From Pseudoips prasinana (lineage: Eukaryota; Arthropoda; Insecta; Lepidoptera; Nolidae): DNA of 64,000 nucleotides. Every line of letters starts with the position of its first letter. Position 1 is the stretch's first letter. Positions 9,445 through 19,521 of the stretch are shown here, piece by piece. The notes under the pieces were generated by a model. The model saw nothing but the letters and a program-made list of their open reading frames with translations, was not told the DNA's origin and ran no database searches. The stretch spans positions 12,728,001-12,792,000 of the forward strand of contig OX621260.1 of the NCBI GenBank assembly GCA_951640165.1. Direction: 5' to 3'. The position numbers and the translations under genes are program-made.

Positions 9445-10244
9445 ACAGGATGCATATGCAAAAAGCGTAGGAATGGAGACCTTTACCCAATGGGACCTCT
9501 GATCCCACACAAATAATAAACAATTGTGACAGGACCTACAAATCACTCGAATGTTCACTTGACACTCAATCACTTACATCACCTGACTCCATACCAATAA
9601 AGCTCAAAATCTTTACACATTACATCACGTTCCACTAGCAATCCTTTGCGAATCGTTCACGCGGTTCGTCCTACATTCGACCTTCAGTCCTGACAGGTCG
9701 CGGCGGTGACCGGCCATCTACATTAGCATATGGACAAAGCCTTTGAAATGAATAAGTACACTTGACGCACGACACGTGTTGAGGAATGTAAAATGCTGCT
9801 TTTGTTTATTTGCATAGAATATAATATAATATAACTAGGTGACCGGACAATTGTAGGCGATGACTTCCAATAGGCGATCGCAGAAGCCTGGGCACGACTG
9901 TTTTGCCTTTAGAATGATTAGTCCATGACCTGCAAACTATACTATTGTGGAAAAGGCGGCGTCCACAGCTGCTTGCCGTACCGGTGGCTAGGACCAATCT
10001 ACTGGGAAAAACCTCACTCACCCGAGCAATTAGATTAATTAATAAAGTACACGAAAAAGTGGATATATTCTCATCTCATGTAATTTGAGTAAATTCGTAA
10101 AGATCCTGTAGTTATTTGCATGAATAATTAGTTAAAAATTTAGTTCAATAAGGATTTTATAATTTTAATACCCACATCGCATTCGGTCAAGACCTGTAAT
10201 GATAGATGTTAAGGAGAGATATAAATAAATAAATATTTGTTTGT
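9445..10244. other. Spacer without recognised repeat
   Basis: Unique-looking AT-rich sequence. A 71-codon minus-strand frame at 9806-10021 has no recognisable domain. Confidence 0.4.
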
Positions 10245-10520
10245 TTTGTGTCAATGAAACTCATTAAATAAATAAAAAAAAAGGTTTTTATTCGCGTAGA
10301 CTTTAAAAAAGCGCTTGTAAATAGTCAGAACATGTTTGTAGTAATATAGATAAGTATACATAATTATTTTTAGTTACATAGATATTTATGTACATTGTAT
10401 CAAAACATTTATAAAATATATTATATAATAGTTATGATATTTAGCTGGCTTGTATTAAGTTTTTGTCAAAGAGATTATGGTTAAGTTTAATCATCGAAAA
10501 TAATAGTAGATTTATAGTAG
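10245..10520 (-). repeat. LINE 3' UTR (family F)
   Basis: Minus-strand sense ends ACTATTTACAAGCGCTTTTT, AAAGTCTACGCGAATAAAAA then CC and A/T tract. An AATAAA signal precedes the tail. Copies are at 9126, 12545, 42893, 45170 and 56950. No coding part is left. Confidence 0.6.
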
Positions 10521-10617
10521 TTTAATTATAGTAATTTATAGACGTATGGAAAGTAATATTTCCAGTTCCCAGAAACATGTTTAAAATTCTTACTTATTTA
10601 TCATGGTTACCCAGGTT

Positions 10618-10835
10618 GTCAGAGTTGTTTAAGACCCCTATTGGCCTCTCACATGGTTTAATGACTGTTGCCTAATGGCTACAATCGGTCGGTTCCGATT
10701 TACGTGCCCTCCGAAGCACGTAGACGTTGAGAAACGAAACCACTTTGGCAGTCACCCATCTAGGGGCTGACCACGAGCTTAGTTGTTTAGCCTCGCCAAT
10801 CACCTACGGACCAGCGCGAGCATCTGGATATGAGC
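10618..10835 (-). mobile_element. 5S-rRNA-headed SINE, copy 2
   Basis: The inverted order of blocks is TCAGAGTTGTTTAAG, CCGATTTACGTGCCCTCCGA, CAGTCACCCATCTAGGGGC and TTAGTTGTTTAGCCTCGCC. The last parts correspond to the 5S-like GGTTAAGCAAC and GGATGGGTGACC motifs on the other strand. It is nearly full length. Confidence 0.68.
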
Positions 10836-10856
10836 GCTTAATAATACTGCTAAAAT

Positions 10857-11286
10857 AATCTCAATTCCATAGCAATACGTATTTATTCATCGTCCGAGCT
10901 CTAAATTTTACTACTCTAAAATTTATGCACCTTTAAGTATTCAAATCTTGCTACACATTTGACTAAATCATACTAATATTATAAAGGCGAAAGTTTGTGA
11001 GTGTGTATGTTTGTTATTTCTTCACATCTAAACGGCTAGAACGATTTTAATAAAATTTGGTATGGAGTTAGCTGACACCCTGCATTAACACATAGGCTAT
11101 AATTTATAAAGTTAATGCGAGTAACACCGCGGGGCACAGCTAGTCTAAAATACGGCCAAACTCAAACTAATCTCAATTCCATAGCAATACGTAGGTATCT
11201 ATTAATCGTAATAGCTCTAACTTTTACTGCTCTAAAAGTTAATATACCATTCAGTATTCAGATCTTGCTACACATTTGACTAAATA
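10857..11286. repeat. Local direct duplication separated by a Helitron
   Basis: AATCTCAATTCCATAGCAAT through CTTGCTACACATTTGACTAA occurs at 10857-10967 and again at 11171-11281, about 314 bp apart. The Helitron at 10968 follows the first copy directly. The units have diverged by substitutions and small gaps. Confidence 0.75.
10968..11143 (+). mobile_element. Helitron-like H1 element
   Basis: TCATACTAATATTATAAAGG start after an A, and GGGGCACAGCTAG end before T. The interior is the H1 consensus (GTATGGAGTTAGCTGACACC). The 3' hairpin is weakened to GCGAGTAACACCGC. Length 176 bp. Confidence 0.78.
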
Positions 11287-11597
11287 TATTATAATTTGCT
11301 ATTTTAGCGCCATTTTAGCGGCGCTATTGTGAGGCGGCTGCCTTTATCATGCAAACTCGCCACTTTTGGCTCCGTCCAGATTTCTCGGACAAAACAATGT
11401 TACGGTAACCTCGCGGATTAACTCACTGTTACGTTTCTAGAAATAATATTTTGTAACTAAAGGATGTTTGTTTGGTAACTGTTTACTCAGATTCACCCCG
11501 TGCGGGAGCGGGATAGAATAAAATAGCTCCTACTCACACGCTTAAAAAACGTTTGTTGTAAAGTAAAGTAAAGTTAGCAGTGAAAAATATCTTGGTC

Positions 11598-11815
11598 TCA
11601 TCATCATCATCATGTCAGCTAAAGTTCGTCCACAGCTGGACAAAAGCCTCACCAAAGAATGGGAGGATATGCCATAATTGCCACGTTTGGCGATCGCAGT
11701 TTGATAGTCATAGTTCACAGAAAAATGCTGCTGCCCGTTCTCTAGGAGGTATTCTCTCGGACGATTTCTACTTCTTCGGGGTGAGATGGGGTGATGATAT
11801 ACTATGCCGTCACCA
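11598..11815 (-). repeat. RTE-type LINE 3' end, family B
   Basis: It starts CATCATCATCATGTCAGCTA and contains GATATGCCATAATTGCCACG, TTGGCGATCGCAG and GAGATGGGGTGATGATAT, the inverted family-B order. An 86-codon plus-strand frame across it is fortuitous. Confidence 0.6.
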
Positions 11816-11852
11816 CACATTGAAAATTTTAGAGAAATAGCAAATATTGGTA

Positions 11853-11973
11853 CACACGGCTACATATCAAGCTATACATTTCTAATATAAGCTGACCAGT
11901 CATTGTATGGAAATCCTATACTACGTGAGATCACCTTATACTGGAAATGTATAGCTTGATGTGTAGCCGTGTG
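11853..11973. mobile_element. TA-flanked MITE, family M2
   Basis: It is 121 bp with inverted termini CACACGGCTACATATCAAGC (about 32 bp, one difference) and TA on both sides (11851-11852, 11974-11975). Same architecture as M1 but a different terminal sequence. Confidence 0.75.
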
Positions 11974-12110
11974 TACTATTTTTCAATCTAAGTCCAGTAC
12001 GAAGTTCTCCAGCGTGAACTGCTGTGTGTGTCGCTGATGTCTGAGTAGGTATTTAGTTGGATCGGCAAGACATACATACTACACACACATACTATAGGTA
12101 AAAAATATTG

Positions 12111-12368
12111 GACGGTCACCGTAGCCTAGTTGGTAGTGCTCCTGCCTACGAAGCTGGTGGTCCTGGGTTCGAATCCCGGTAAGTGCAAATATTTATGTGA
12201 TAAGCACGAATATCTGTTTCTGAGTCATGGATGTTTTCTATGTATATAAGTATTTATCTATCTATATAAGTATGTATATCGCCGCCTGGTACCCATAGTA
12301 CAAGCTTTGCTTAGTTTGGGTCTAGGATGATCTGTGTGACATTGTCCCTAGATATTATTATTATTATT
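12111..12368 (+). mobile_element. SINE-B, full length
   Basis: The tRNA-like head has an A box (TAGCCTAGTTGGTAGTGC) and a B box (GGTTCGAATCCCGG). The body follows (GAGTCATGGATGTTTTCTA, TATCTATCTATATAAG), then a tail CAAGCTTTGCTTAGTTTGGG, GATGATCTGTGTGACATTGT ending in (ATT)n. It would be transcribed by RNA polymerase III from the internal promoter and copied by a LINE enzyme. Resembles Metulj-type lepidopteran SINEs. Confidence 0.82.
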
Positions 12369-12370
12369 TG

Positions 12371-12540
12371 TTCTGAGTAGGGATCGCACCCACGACCTCT
12401 GGCTTAGCAGTAAAAAAATAATGTTAGTATGTATGATGAGTATGTCTATCAGTTGTACGGTTGCCATACTACTGCCTCTGCCTAGTTTGGGGTCAGATGG
12501 CAGTGTGTTAGTTGTCCCAAGATATTTATTATTAACACAC
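12371..12540. repeat. SINE remnants (E head inverted, then A-type tail)
   Basis: GGGATCGCACCCACGACCTC and TGGCTTAGCAGT are an inverted SINE-E head. From 12424 on, TATCAGTTG, CTGCCTCTGCCTAG and GGTCAGATGGCAGTGTG form a plus-strand SINE tail. Confidence 0.5.
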
Positions 12541-12544
12541 TAAA

Positions 12545-12985
12545 TAAAATAAAATAAATAACATAAAAAAGATTTTTATTCACGTAGACTTTAAAAAAGC
12601 GTTTGTAAATAGTCAGAACATGTTTGTAGTAATATAGTTGTATACATTATTATTTTTTGTAACATAGTTATTTAGGTACACAATGTATGAAAACATTTAT
12701 AAAATTTATTTTATTATAGCAAATCTTATATAATAATCAAAATATAATAATAATAAAAAAAAATCTTATATAATAATATAATAAAAATATTAGTCTTAAA
12801 CTAGATAATTAAACATAATCTCTTGACAATAACTTGATACCAGCTAGCTAAATATCAATTTAGCTAGCTGGTATCAAGTTATTGTCAAGAGATTATGTTT
12901 AATTATCTAGTTTAAGACTAATATTTTTACTACATATTGTCAATGGTTCTGTCTATATTAAGGTATTATATTATGACGGACCTTG
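12545..12985 (-). repeat. LINE 3' UTR (family F) containing a perfect palindrome
   Basis: The right end CAGAACCATT, TATATTAAGG and ACGGACCTTGTG matches the inverted 42893-42960. The left end is the AATAAAAATC tail. In between, the family text is interrupted by a 72-bp inverted duplication. Confidence 0.6.
12782..12929. repeat. Perfect 148-bp palindrome
   Basis: Arms 12782-12853 and 12858-12929 are exact inverse complements over 72 bp with a 4-base spacer (ATCA). The arm is LINE family-F sequence: other copies contain only one orientation of CATAATCTCTTGACAATAAC and CAAGCTAGCTAAATATC. So the arm was duplicated and inverted in place. Confidence 0.95.
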
Positions 12986-13060
12986 TGTTAATAACGACGG
13001 TCGCGCTTTAATGCTACCACCGGATCCAATGCGCCCCAGCTGAGAAGACCCAGCGAAACT

Positions 13061-13258
13061 ATACTAACCACTAATATTATAAAGGCGAAAGTTTGTGAGT
13101 ATGTGACTATGTTAGTGTGTATGTTCGTTATTTCTTCACGTCTAAACGTCTGGAGCGATTTTAATAAAATTTGGTATGGAGTTAGCCGACAGCCTGGATT
13201 AACACATAGGCCATAATTTATAAAGTTTAACGCGGGTAACACCGCGGGGCACAGCTAG
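13061..13258 (+). mobile_element. Helitron-like H1 element
   Basis: CACTAATATTATAAAGGCG to CGCGGGTAACACCGCG, GGGCACAG, CTAG before T. The 5' TC is not clear and the unit is about 20 bp longer because of a GTATGTGACTATGTTAGTGT insertion-like stretch. Confidence 0.72.
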
Positions 13259-13389
13259 TTTATGAATAAAGTACGTCATCCGACACTCTCCAACCCTTCA
13301 CCCTACTGCGTAAACAGTAATGCAATTGTAATAAACAAACCACTTTCAAATATTACCTAGACAATACATTAAGCAGAGTTACCTAGGGT

Positions 13390-13770
13390 TAGGGTTGCCA
13401 GATGAAAAGATCAAAAATCCGGGGCAAAGGCCTGATTTCCATTTAAAAATCCAGAAATTATTCACAGTTTGAGAATTGTCTCTCAATAGAATTCCCCTCA
13501 CAACAGTATAAAAAGGTGCTTAAAATCGTTTTTGTACACTGCAGATTTCTCTCACATGTTACACATCACATTTAAAGCGGTTGTGAGGGGGGCAGGGAGG
13601 CTAGCGGCTGAATTTTATTGAAAAAACAAAAAAAAAAACATAGATTTCATGAAACTAGTAAAATCCAGCCGCAATCTGTGGTGAGCCCATAAATCCTGAA
13701 ATCTTAGGACAAAAAAAGGAAAGAAACAGTTACCATATATCAGGATATTTCCTGAGATATGGTAACCCTA
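13390..13770. mobile_element. hAT-like MITE
   Basis: It is 381 bp. Termini TAGGGTTGCC and GGTAACCCTA are inverse with one mismatch. They are flanked by CCTAGGGT (13382-13389) and CCTAGGGC (13771-13778), an 8-bp duplication with one change, the hAT length. The interior has A-rich tracts and no open frame. Confidence 0.6.
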
Positions 13771-13975
13771 CCTAGGGCACAACCTGACCCTAAGGTCTTT
13801 CGAGGAATGAAGATTATGATGAAATTATAAACAGGTAAGTATTAATTGCAATGTGCAATTTGATGCTTGCTCTAAAGTAGGTACCGTACTCGACAGTTTA
13901 AGGACCGTGGGTCATTCTGTTAGTAATTATCTTAAATTGACAATGACTCCTGGTTATATATATATATATAGCAAA

Positions 13976-14219
13976 CTAGTAGTGCCCGCGGACTTCGTCC
14001 CGCGTTATAAATATTTTTGTCCCTGCCCGTTTGTCCCGCGTAATGCTTCGGGTTAAAAGTTCGCGATAAGTAAAAATTGTGATGATTAATCATAACCTTA
14101 ACCTTAACCTAGCTTTATATTGGTGAAATAATTTTGGAAATCGGTTCAGTAGATCCAGAGATTACCCCTTACAACGTCACAAACTCACAAACGTTATCTC
14201 TTTATAATATTAGTATAGA
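13976..14219 (-). mobile_element. Helitron-like element, family H6
   Basis: Minus-strand 5' end TCTATACTAATATTATAAAG, 3' end with hairpin CGCGG-GACGAAGT-CCGCG, GGCACTA and CTAG before T. The interior (AAATCGGTTCAGTAGATCC) is distinct from H1. A (TA)n run flanks it at 13955-13968. Confidence 0.72.
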
Positions 14220-14388
14220 TAATTAGTATAGCGAATAAATGATTGATTGATATGACTGGCTTATTAGTATATTGGTTAGTGTAGGTTTGATTATTGGTCT
14301 GGTTAGTTGAAGAACTGTCCTACGTTCCTCAGAGAGTACATTAAGCCTAGTCTTGGTTGTCTATCTATAACAATAAATAAATAATTAA

Positions 14389-14771
14389 ATATCCTGGGAC
14401 ATTATTCACAAACGGCTATCTGATCCCAAACTAAGCAAAGCTTGCACTATGGTAACCACATGGCGTATTTTGTACGTACTTACTGATATAGATAGCTGTG
14501 CCACGCGGTTTTATCCGCGTTAAAATGTTTAAATCATATGTGTTAATCCAGGGTATCAGCTAACTCTATGCCAAATTTTATTAAAATTGCTCAAGCCGTT
14601 TAGCCGTGTAGAAGTAACGAACAGACACACTCTCAAACTTTCGCCTTTATAATATTAGTTTGATTACATCCAGAATCTTCTTGCACACTAATATCTGTCC
14701 TGGGTGGGAATCGAAACCACAACCTGCAGCGTGAAAGGCAAGCATTTACCAACCACGCGAACCGGCCCGTC
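14389..14771 (-). mobile_element. SINE-A with Helitron at the GTAA/TTAT site
   Basis: Minus-strand SINE-A. The head is at the right: CGCGTGGTTGGTAAATGCTT, GTGGTTTCGATTCCCACCC. The body ends in the left tail, GATCCCAAACTAAGC and GTCCCAGGAT seen inverted. The Helitron 14492-14663 interrupts it after GGATGTAA. Total SINE without insert is about 210 bp. Confidence 0.72.
14492..14663 (-). mobile_element. Helitron-like H1 element inside SINE-A
   Basis: Right end TTTATAATATTAGTTTGA followed by T; left end ATAGCTGTGCCACGCGG with a damaged CTAG, as a few bases at the junction are lost. The interior is H1 consensus. Same orientation as the host SINE. Confidence 0.72.
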
Positions 14772-14779
14772 ATAGATCG

Positions 14780-15118
14780 TTATAATTACTCCAAACTTAG
14801 GGCGTCGTCGTCATCACTATCTTAGTTTCTCCTTCCAAATAGTACTACTTAATAAGTATATATAAGACTATTTTATCATGAAGATACATTACTATGAACA
14901 AATAGTGAGTAATCACGTGCCGACTATTAAAAAGTAACACATTCTTACTACTCATACATGTAAATGCAGTGGTTATAACAATGCAAGAAACTAGATGCAT
15001 TACGCGTCTAACATGAGTGCTGCGACCTTGCGCTGGACGCCGACCGGTAATGTGCACCGCGATAGAGAAATACAGAAGTTTAACTTACCATTCAAATTGT
15101 TACATTGTTTTATTTAAT
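14780..15118. other. Spacer
   Basis: No recognised repeat. A 70-codon minus-strand frame (14845-15057) carries no motif. Confidence 0.35.
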
Positions 15119-15120
15119 TA

Positions 15121-15296
15121 CTAGCTATGCCCCGCCGTTTTCCCCGCATTAAACTTTATAAATTATAGTCTATGTGTTAATCCAGGGTGTCAGCTAACTC
15201 CGTACCAAATTTTATTAAAATCGCTCCAGCCGTTTAGACGTGAAGAAGTAACAAACATACACTCTCACAAACTTTTGCCTTTATAATATTAGTAGA
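15121..15296 (-). mobile_element. Helitron-like H1 element
   Basis: CTAG at 15121-15124, CCCCGCCGTTTTCCCCGC (decayed hairpin), then the H1 interior and TTTATAATATTAGTAGA at the right. Standalone copy of 176 bp. Confidence 0.75.
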
Positions 15297-15378
15297 ATAA
15301 TTTAAATTGTGCCAACTATCTGGGAACCTTTCTTTAGGCATATATTTTTTAGGTTATATTTAGTATGTAACACAGTTG

Positions 15379-15850
15379 ACTGTACGTGTGGCGCAGCGGC
15401 TAAAACAGTCGCCTCGCCGCTTCGTGTCGCGAGTTCGAGTCCCGCGCCGGACAACTATTTGTGTGACCCATAAATAGTTGATCTGAGTCTGGATGTAATT
15501 TGTGTCCGTCCATTAATTCACGACGATCACCGTAGCCTAGTGTGCAGTGCTCCTGCCTACGAAGCCGGTGGTCCTGGGTTCGAATCTCGGTAAGTGCAAA
15601 TATTTGTGTGATGACCACGAATATTTGTTTCTGAGTCATGGATGTTTTCTATGTATATAAGTATTTATCTATCTATATAAGTATGTATATCTTCGCCTGG
15701 TACCCATAGTACAAGCTTTGCTTAGTTTGGGGCTAAGATGATCTGTGTGACATTGTCCCTATATATTATTATTATAATTATTACGTTTGTAAAGTACCCC
15801 ACGACACAGGGATTAGGTACACTAGTGCGGGTGTTGTCTTTAAAAAAAAC
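15379..15850 (+). mobile_element. SINE-D split by a SINE-B
   Basis: The tRNA-like head GTGGCGCAGCGGCTAAAACA and GAGTTCGAGTCCCGC is followed by the body (AACTATTTGTGTGACCCAT, GTCTGGATGTAATTTG). After the SINE-B insertion the tail resumes at 15793 with AAAGTACCCCACGACACAGG and GTTGTCTTTAAAAAAAA. The uninterrupted copy at 54217-54430 confirms the order. Confidence 0.7.
15525..15778 (+). mobile_element. SINE-B nested in SINE-D
   Basis: ATCACCGTAGCCTAGTGTGC (A box altered), GGTTCGAATCTCGG B box, full body and an (ATT)n tail. Its presence inside SINE-D dates SINE-B activity after SINE-D. Confidence 0.75.
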
Positions 15851-15888
15851 TACAGTGTTGTCAGACCTCTCTTTAGTTTTTATTATTT

Positions 15889-15958
15889 TAAACCTTCGAA
15901 TTCTCATCATGTCACACAAAAACGTGATTAGTGTGACATGATGATAATTCGAAGGTTT
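15889..15958. repeat. 28-bp-arm inverted repeat
   Basis: AAACCTTCGAATTCTCATCA and TGTCACAC, a 14-base loop region, then the inverse arm with one difference. It lies at the 3' edge of the family-B RTE fragment that continues to 16115. Confidence 0.85.
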
Positions 15959-16115
15959 TGCTGGACAAAGGCATTCCCAAATGATTACCACAATGGTGTT
16001 TTGTCCAAAATTTGGAGGAATCTGCCATAATCGCCACGCTTGGCAGACGGGTTGGCGATCGCAGTATGATAGTCATAATACACAGAGAGACGCTACTGCC
16101 CGTTGAGAGATACGG
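15940..16115 (-). repeat. RTE-type LINE 3' end, family B
   Basis: TGCTGGACAAAGGCATTCCC, TCTGCCATAATCGCCACGC, TTGGCAGACGGGTTGGCGAT and GAGACGCTACTGCCCGTT follow the inverted family-B order. A SINE-B starts a few bases after its right end. Confidence 0.62.
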
Positions 16116-16120
16116 GCTTT

Positions 16121-16383
16121 TTGACGGTCTCCATAGCCTAGTTGGTAGTGCTCCTGCCTATGAAGCTGGTGGTCCTGGGTTCGAATCCCGGTAAGTGCAA
16201 ATATTTGTGTGATGAGCACGAATATTTGTTTCTGAGTCATGGATGTTTTCTATGTATTCAAGTAATTATCTATCTATATAAGTATGTATATCGTCGCCTG
16301 GTACCCATAGTACTAGCTTTGCTTAGTTTGGGTCTAGGATGATCTGTGTGACATTGTCCCCAGATATTATTATTATTATTATT
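16121..16383 (+). mobile_element. SINE-B, full length
   Basis: GACGGTCTCCATAGCCTAG head with B box GGTTCGAATCCCGG, body and (ATT)n tail as at 12111. Two overlapping 60-66-codon frames here are parts of the SINE. Confidence 0.82.
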
Positions 16384-16389
16384 CCAGTC

Positions 16390-16855
16390 TTGTGTGATTA
16401 GTTGGACTACTGTATTTCAATTACATACTGTCTGAAACAACATAAATCCACTAGCAAACGTCAATGATGTACTATTTGCGTAAAATGATAAGCTGAGTTA
16501 TTTATGTGCAATGTGTTCTAGAAAGGACAATGCCCTACATTTTCCTGTGACCTTTAATGAAATGGTTATACAAAGATAGCCACTGAAAATAGCTGTAGAA
16601 ATAATTGTTCTGAAAGGTTGTTTTGTAGCGTACACATTATGTACTGTAAATGCTTAGTTTGGCAATAATACCTATGTATATTAATTATATGTCCAACTTA
16701 GTTTGCCTACTCTTCGTTAAGATTTATTTGAAATCATCCTAACTTTTCATCATGAAATATAATTAGTCATTCTAACGTCCTCTTCGTCGAATTTCAACAC
16801 GTAGCGGGCAGTGTCAATAATAATAATGTACTGGGTCATTATTTAAATACAAATA
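16390..16855. other. AT-rich spacer
   Basis: Nothing recognised. Confidence 0.4.
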
Positions 16856-16860
16856 ACAGA

Positions 16861-17128
16861 TATGCTACTTTTCTTTTGTAAATACGTACTTATAGAGATA
16901 TTTACATCCAGACTCAAGACAATCATACATGTTCATGCACACAAATATCTGTCCGGCTCCGAGGCACGGGGGTCTAATACCACCAAGTTCCAGACTTCGG
17001 GCTAACACTGAAAAATTTATTTACGGAAAAATCCCTAAATCACTTTTTGGCCCGACCCGGTATTGGAACCCAGGACCTCATTATCTGCGATGGAACACGC
17101 TACCGCTAGACCAACGAGGCATGATCTA
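16861..17128 (-). mobile_element. Chimeric SINE: SINE-A segment joined to SINE-C head
   Basis: 16861-16952 is inverted SINE-A body (CTTTTCTTTTGTAAATAC, TGTTCATGCACACAAATATC, TGTCC). At GGCTCCGAGGCACG it switches to inverted SINE-C, ending with the tRNA-like B box (CCGGTATTGGAACCCAGGAC) and A box (CTACCGCTAGACCAACGAGG). Either a template switch or an insertion with lost borders. Confidence 0.6.
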
Positions 17129-17430
17129 TGGTGGTACACAGTATTAACAAAGTTGTGAGATCAGTAATTCAACTTAGCACTAAGTTGTCCTATAATCCTA
17201 CAACATAGACTAAAAACAATAGAACTAATATTATGTAACACCTACAACCATTAAAGTAAAACGTAAACCACACTTGGTGGCACTACCTCCATCAACGCCT
17301 GAGCTAAATAACAAAGGACCTTACCAATTACAAAGTAACTAACACCATACCACAGTATAAATATGAACAGTACAGAAACTAAGCCTAGTTGATGAAATAA
17401 TTACCTACGCTCTATTAAAGCTACAGTCAT

Positions 17431-17797
<367 letters not shown>

Positions 17798-18041
17798 TTA
17801 ATGTTTTTAAAATTGTTTCGTTCGTTTTACTAAAACATGGATTCAAAATTGAGCATTAACTTTAATTGTTTTGATGAAGCCGAGCCATACAGCCAGTGTA
17901 CTAAGCAATACGCTTATACATGCTAACTTATACATGACCGCTCGTCTTGCCGCGGCAGTCACTACTGACTGCACCGCGACAACCGCTTAGTGTTGATGCG
18001 CATGTTTGTCTGAGAGAGTGATTTCTAGCATTTGTAGGTTT

Positions 18042-18330
18042 ATTTTTTTTATTATAGAGGGCGTCAAACGAGTAAGTGGGTCACCTGATGGTAAGTGATC
18101 ACCGCCGCCTATGGACACTCGCGACACCAGAGGAGTCGCCAGTGCGTTGCCGGCCTTTTAGAGTCAGCAAACAAGTGTTGCTGACCCTTCCCCCCAACCC
18201 AATGAGCTCTGGCGACCTTACTCACACTCGGAAACACAACATTAAAATTATTAATGTTATTATTAAGGAGTGTCTTCTGTAAGGTGGAGGTACTTCCCCA
18301 GTCGGGCTGCTCTTTGAGCGAATGAAGGTA
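18042..18330 (-). repeat. LINE 3' end with poly(A), CR1/jockey-like
   Basis: On the minus strand it runs GAGCAGCCCGACTGGGGAAG, GGCCGGCAACGCACTGG, CACTTACCATCAGGTGACCC and GTTTGACGCCCTCTATAATA, then A-rich. This 3' UTR type is common in moths and butterflies. The second copy is at 41757-42515. Confidence 0.65.
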
Positions 18331-18649
18331 GTTTCCGTACTGTTTCTTTTTATTACTATGACCATACAGTCGTAAAAACAACTTCGTGACGTTTAGTTAG
18401 TCGCCACTCGCAGTGTTAAATAGGGCCTCCTAAGTACAAGATCACGCGCGTCCGTGAACTGAGGTTTTATTGGTTTGCGGGAGGAAAATCGTCGTGACCC
18501 GACCCGTGGTACAAGGCTGTGACGTCGGTTTGCCTCACGCTATGAGATTTAGCGGTGATATCAGTGACAATTTAAACTCATCCTAACCCTTATCATATGA
18601 TGATGTTGATGAATAATATTCATTATATGAGGCACTCATAGCAAGATGT

Positions 18650-18735
18650 TCTCACCGGTCTGTAAGTGATCGACGAGGTTAAGCAACTAGTTTCGCGGTT
18701 AATCCATAGATGAGTGACCACCGAATTGGTTTAAC
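18650..18735 (+). mobile_element. 5S-rRNA-headed SINE, copy 3 (head only)
   Basis: GTGATCGACGAGGTTAAGCA, ACTAG, CGCGGTTAATCCATAGATGA and GTGACCACC align well with the GATCACCGAAGTTAAGCAAC to GGATGGGTGACCGC part of animal 5S rRNA. This is the clearest 5S-like head in the window. It stops just before the SINE-A that starts near 18745. Confidence 0.72.
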
Positions 18736-18744
18736 TAATAACAG

Positions 18745-18990
18745 TAATATCCTGGGAACTTATTTACACACGACCATTTGATCCTAAGCTAAGCAGAGAT
18801 TGTACTATAGAAACGAGATAACTGATATAGGTACTACATATACTACTTTTCTTTTGTAAATACATTTTTATATAGATAAGATACACCCAGGCTCAGGACA
18901 AACAGACATGTTTATGCACACAAATATTTGTTCTGGGTAAGAATTGAACCCACGACCTGCAGCGTGAAAAGCAAGCAATTGCCAACCCGC
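18745..18990 (-). mobile_element. SINE-A, nearly full length
   Basis: Inverted tail ATCCTGGGAACTTATTTACA, body ACTTTTCTTTTGTAAATACA, then AAGAATTGAACCCACGACC (B box) and GCAAGCAATTGCCAACC (A box). The GTGTA-TTAT site is intact here (AAGATACACCC). Confidence 0.72.
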
Positions 18991-19011
18991 CAAATGCGGC
19001 AAATATGAGAA

Positions 19012-19108
19012 TATGATCACCCCATCTCATCCCTTGGGGAGCGTAGAAGTCGGTCGACCCGAAGGAATATCTACCAGAGGAAGGGCAGCAGCTTCCTTCT
19101 GCTGAAGC
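19012..19108 (+). repeat. RTE-type 3' fragment, family B
   Basis: ATCACCCCATCTCATCCCTT, GGGGAGCGTAGAAGTCG and GGGCAGCAG match 42658-42735. Only the upstream part of the family-B 3' region is left. Confidence 0.5.
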
Positions 19109-19123
19109 CACTTTAATACATGT

Positions 19124-19362
19124 ATAATATCTAGGGACAATGTCACACAGATCATCCTAGCCCCAAACTACAAGGTACTATGGGTACCAGGCGACGATAT
19201 ACATACTTATTTAGATAGATAAATACTTAAATACATAGAAAACATCCATAACTCAAAAACAAATATTCGTGCTTAACTACAAATATTTGCACTTACCGGG
19301 ATTCGAACCCAGGACCACCAGCTTCGTAGGCAGGAGCACTACCAACTAGGCTACGGTGACAT
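19124..19362 (-). mobile_element. SINE-B, full length
   Basis: ATAATATCTAGGGACAATGT at the left through GGGATTCGAACCCAGGACC and GCACTACCAACTAGGCTACG at the right: an inverted SINE-B with both pol III boxes. Confidence 0.8.
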
Positions 19363-19393
19363 GTATGTACATGTTTTTGTTAATACTGATGTA

Positions 19394-19521
19394 CAGCACA
19401 TCCAGCTACCCCAATCTGTCAAATTTCTTTTATAGCTTTTCAACTTTATCACAAAACCATAAGGTTCACCTTCAATTGGGCAAATTTGACAGATTGGGTT
19501 AGCTTGATGTGCTGGCGTCTG
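19394..19521. mobile_element. TA-flanked MITE, family M1
   Basis: The left terminus lacks GACGCC, the right one is complete (GATGTGCTGGCGTCTG then TA). The interior matches 30257-30391. Confidence 0.72.

Noticed and set aside
12111..12190. tRNA gene at the SINE-B head (also SINE-A, C, D, E heads)
   Set aside because: A and B boxes are present, but the acceptor stem is not paired and the sequence continues into SINE body and tail in every copy.
12782..12929. microRNA precursor from the palindrome
   Set aside because: Arms are perfect over 72 bp and are LINE sequence; better explained by recent inverted duplication. Small-RNA data would be needed to reopen this.
14088..14110. TAACCTTAACCTTAACCT run
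   Set aside because: A six-base repeat, not TTAGG; it lies inside Helitron H6.
18650..18735. 5S rRNA gene
   Set aside because: Only the 3' half is 5S-like, it is diverged, and it is joined to a SINE body in the other copies.
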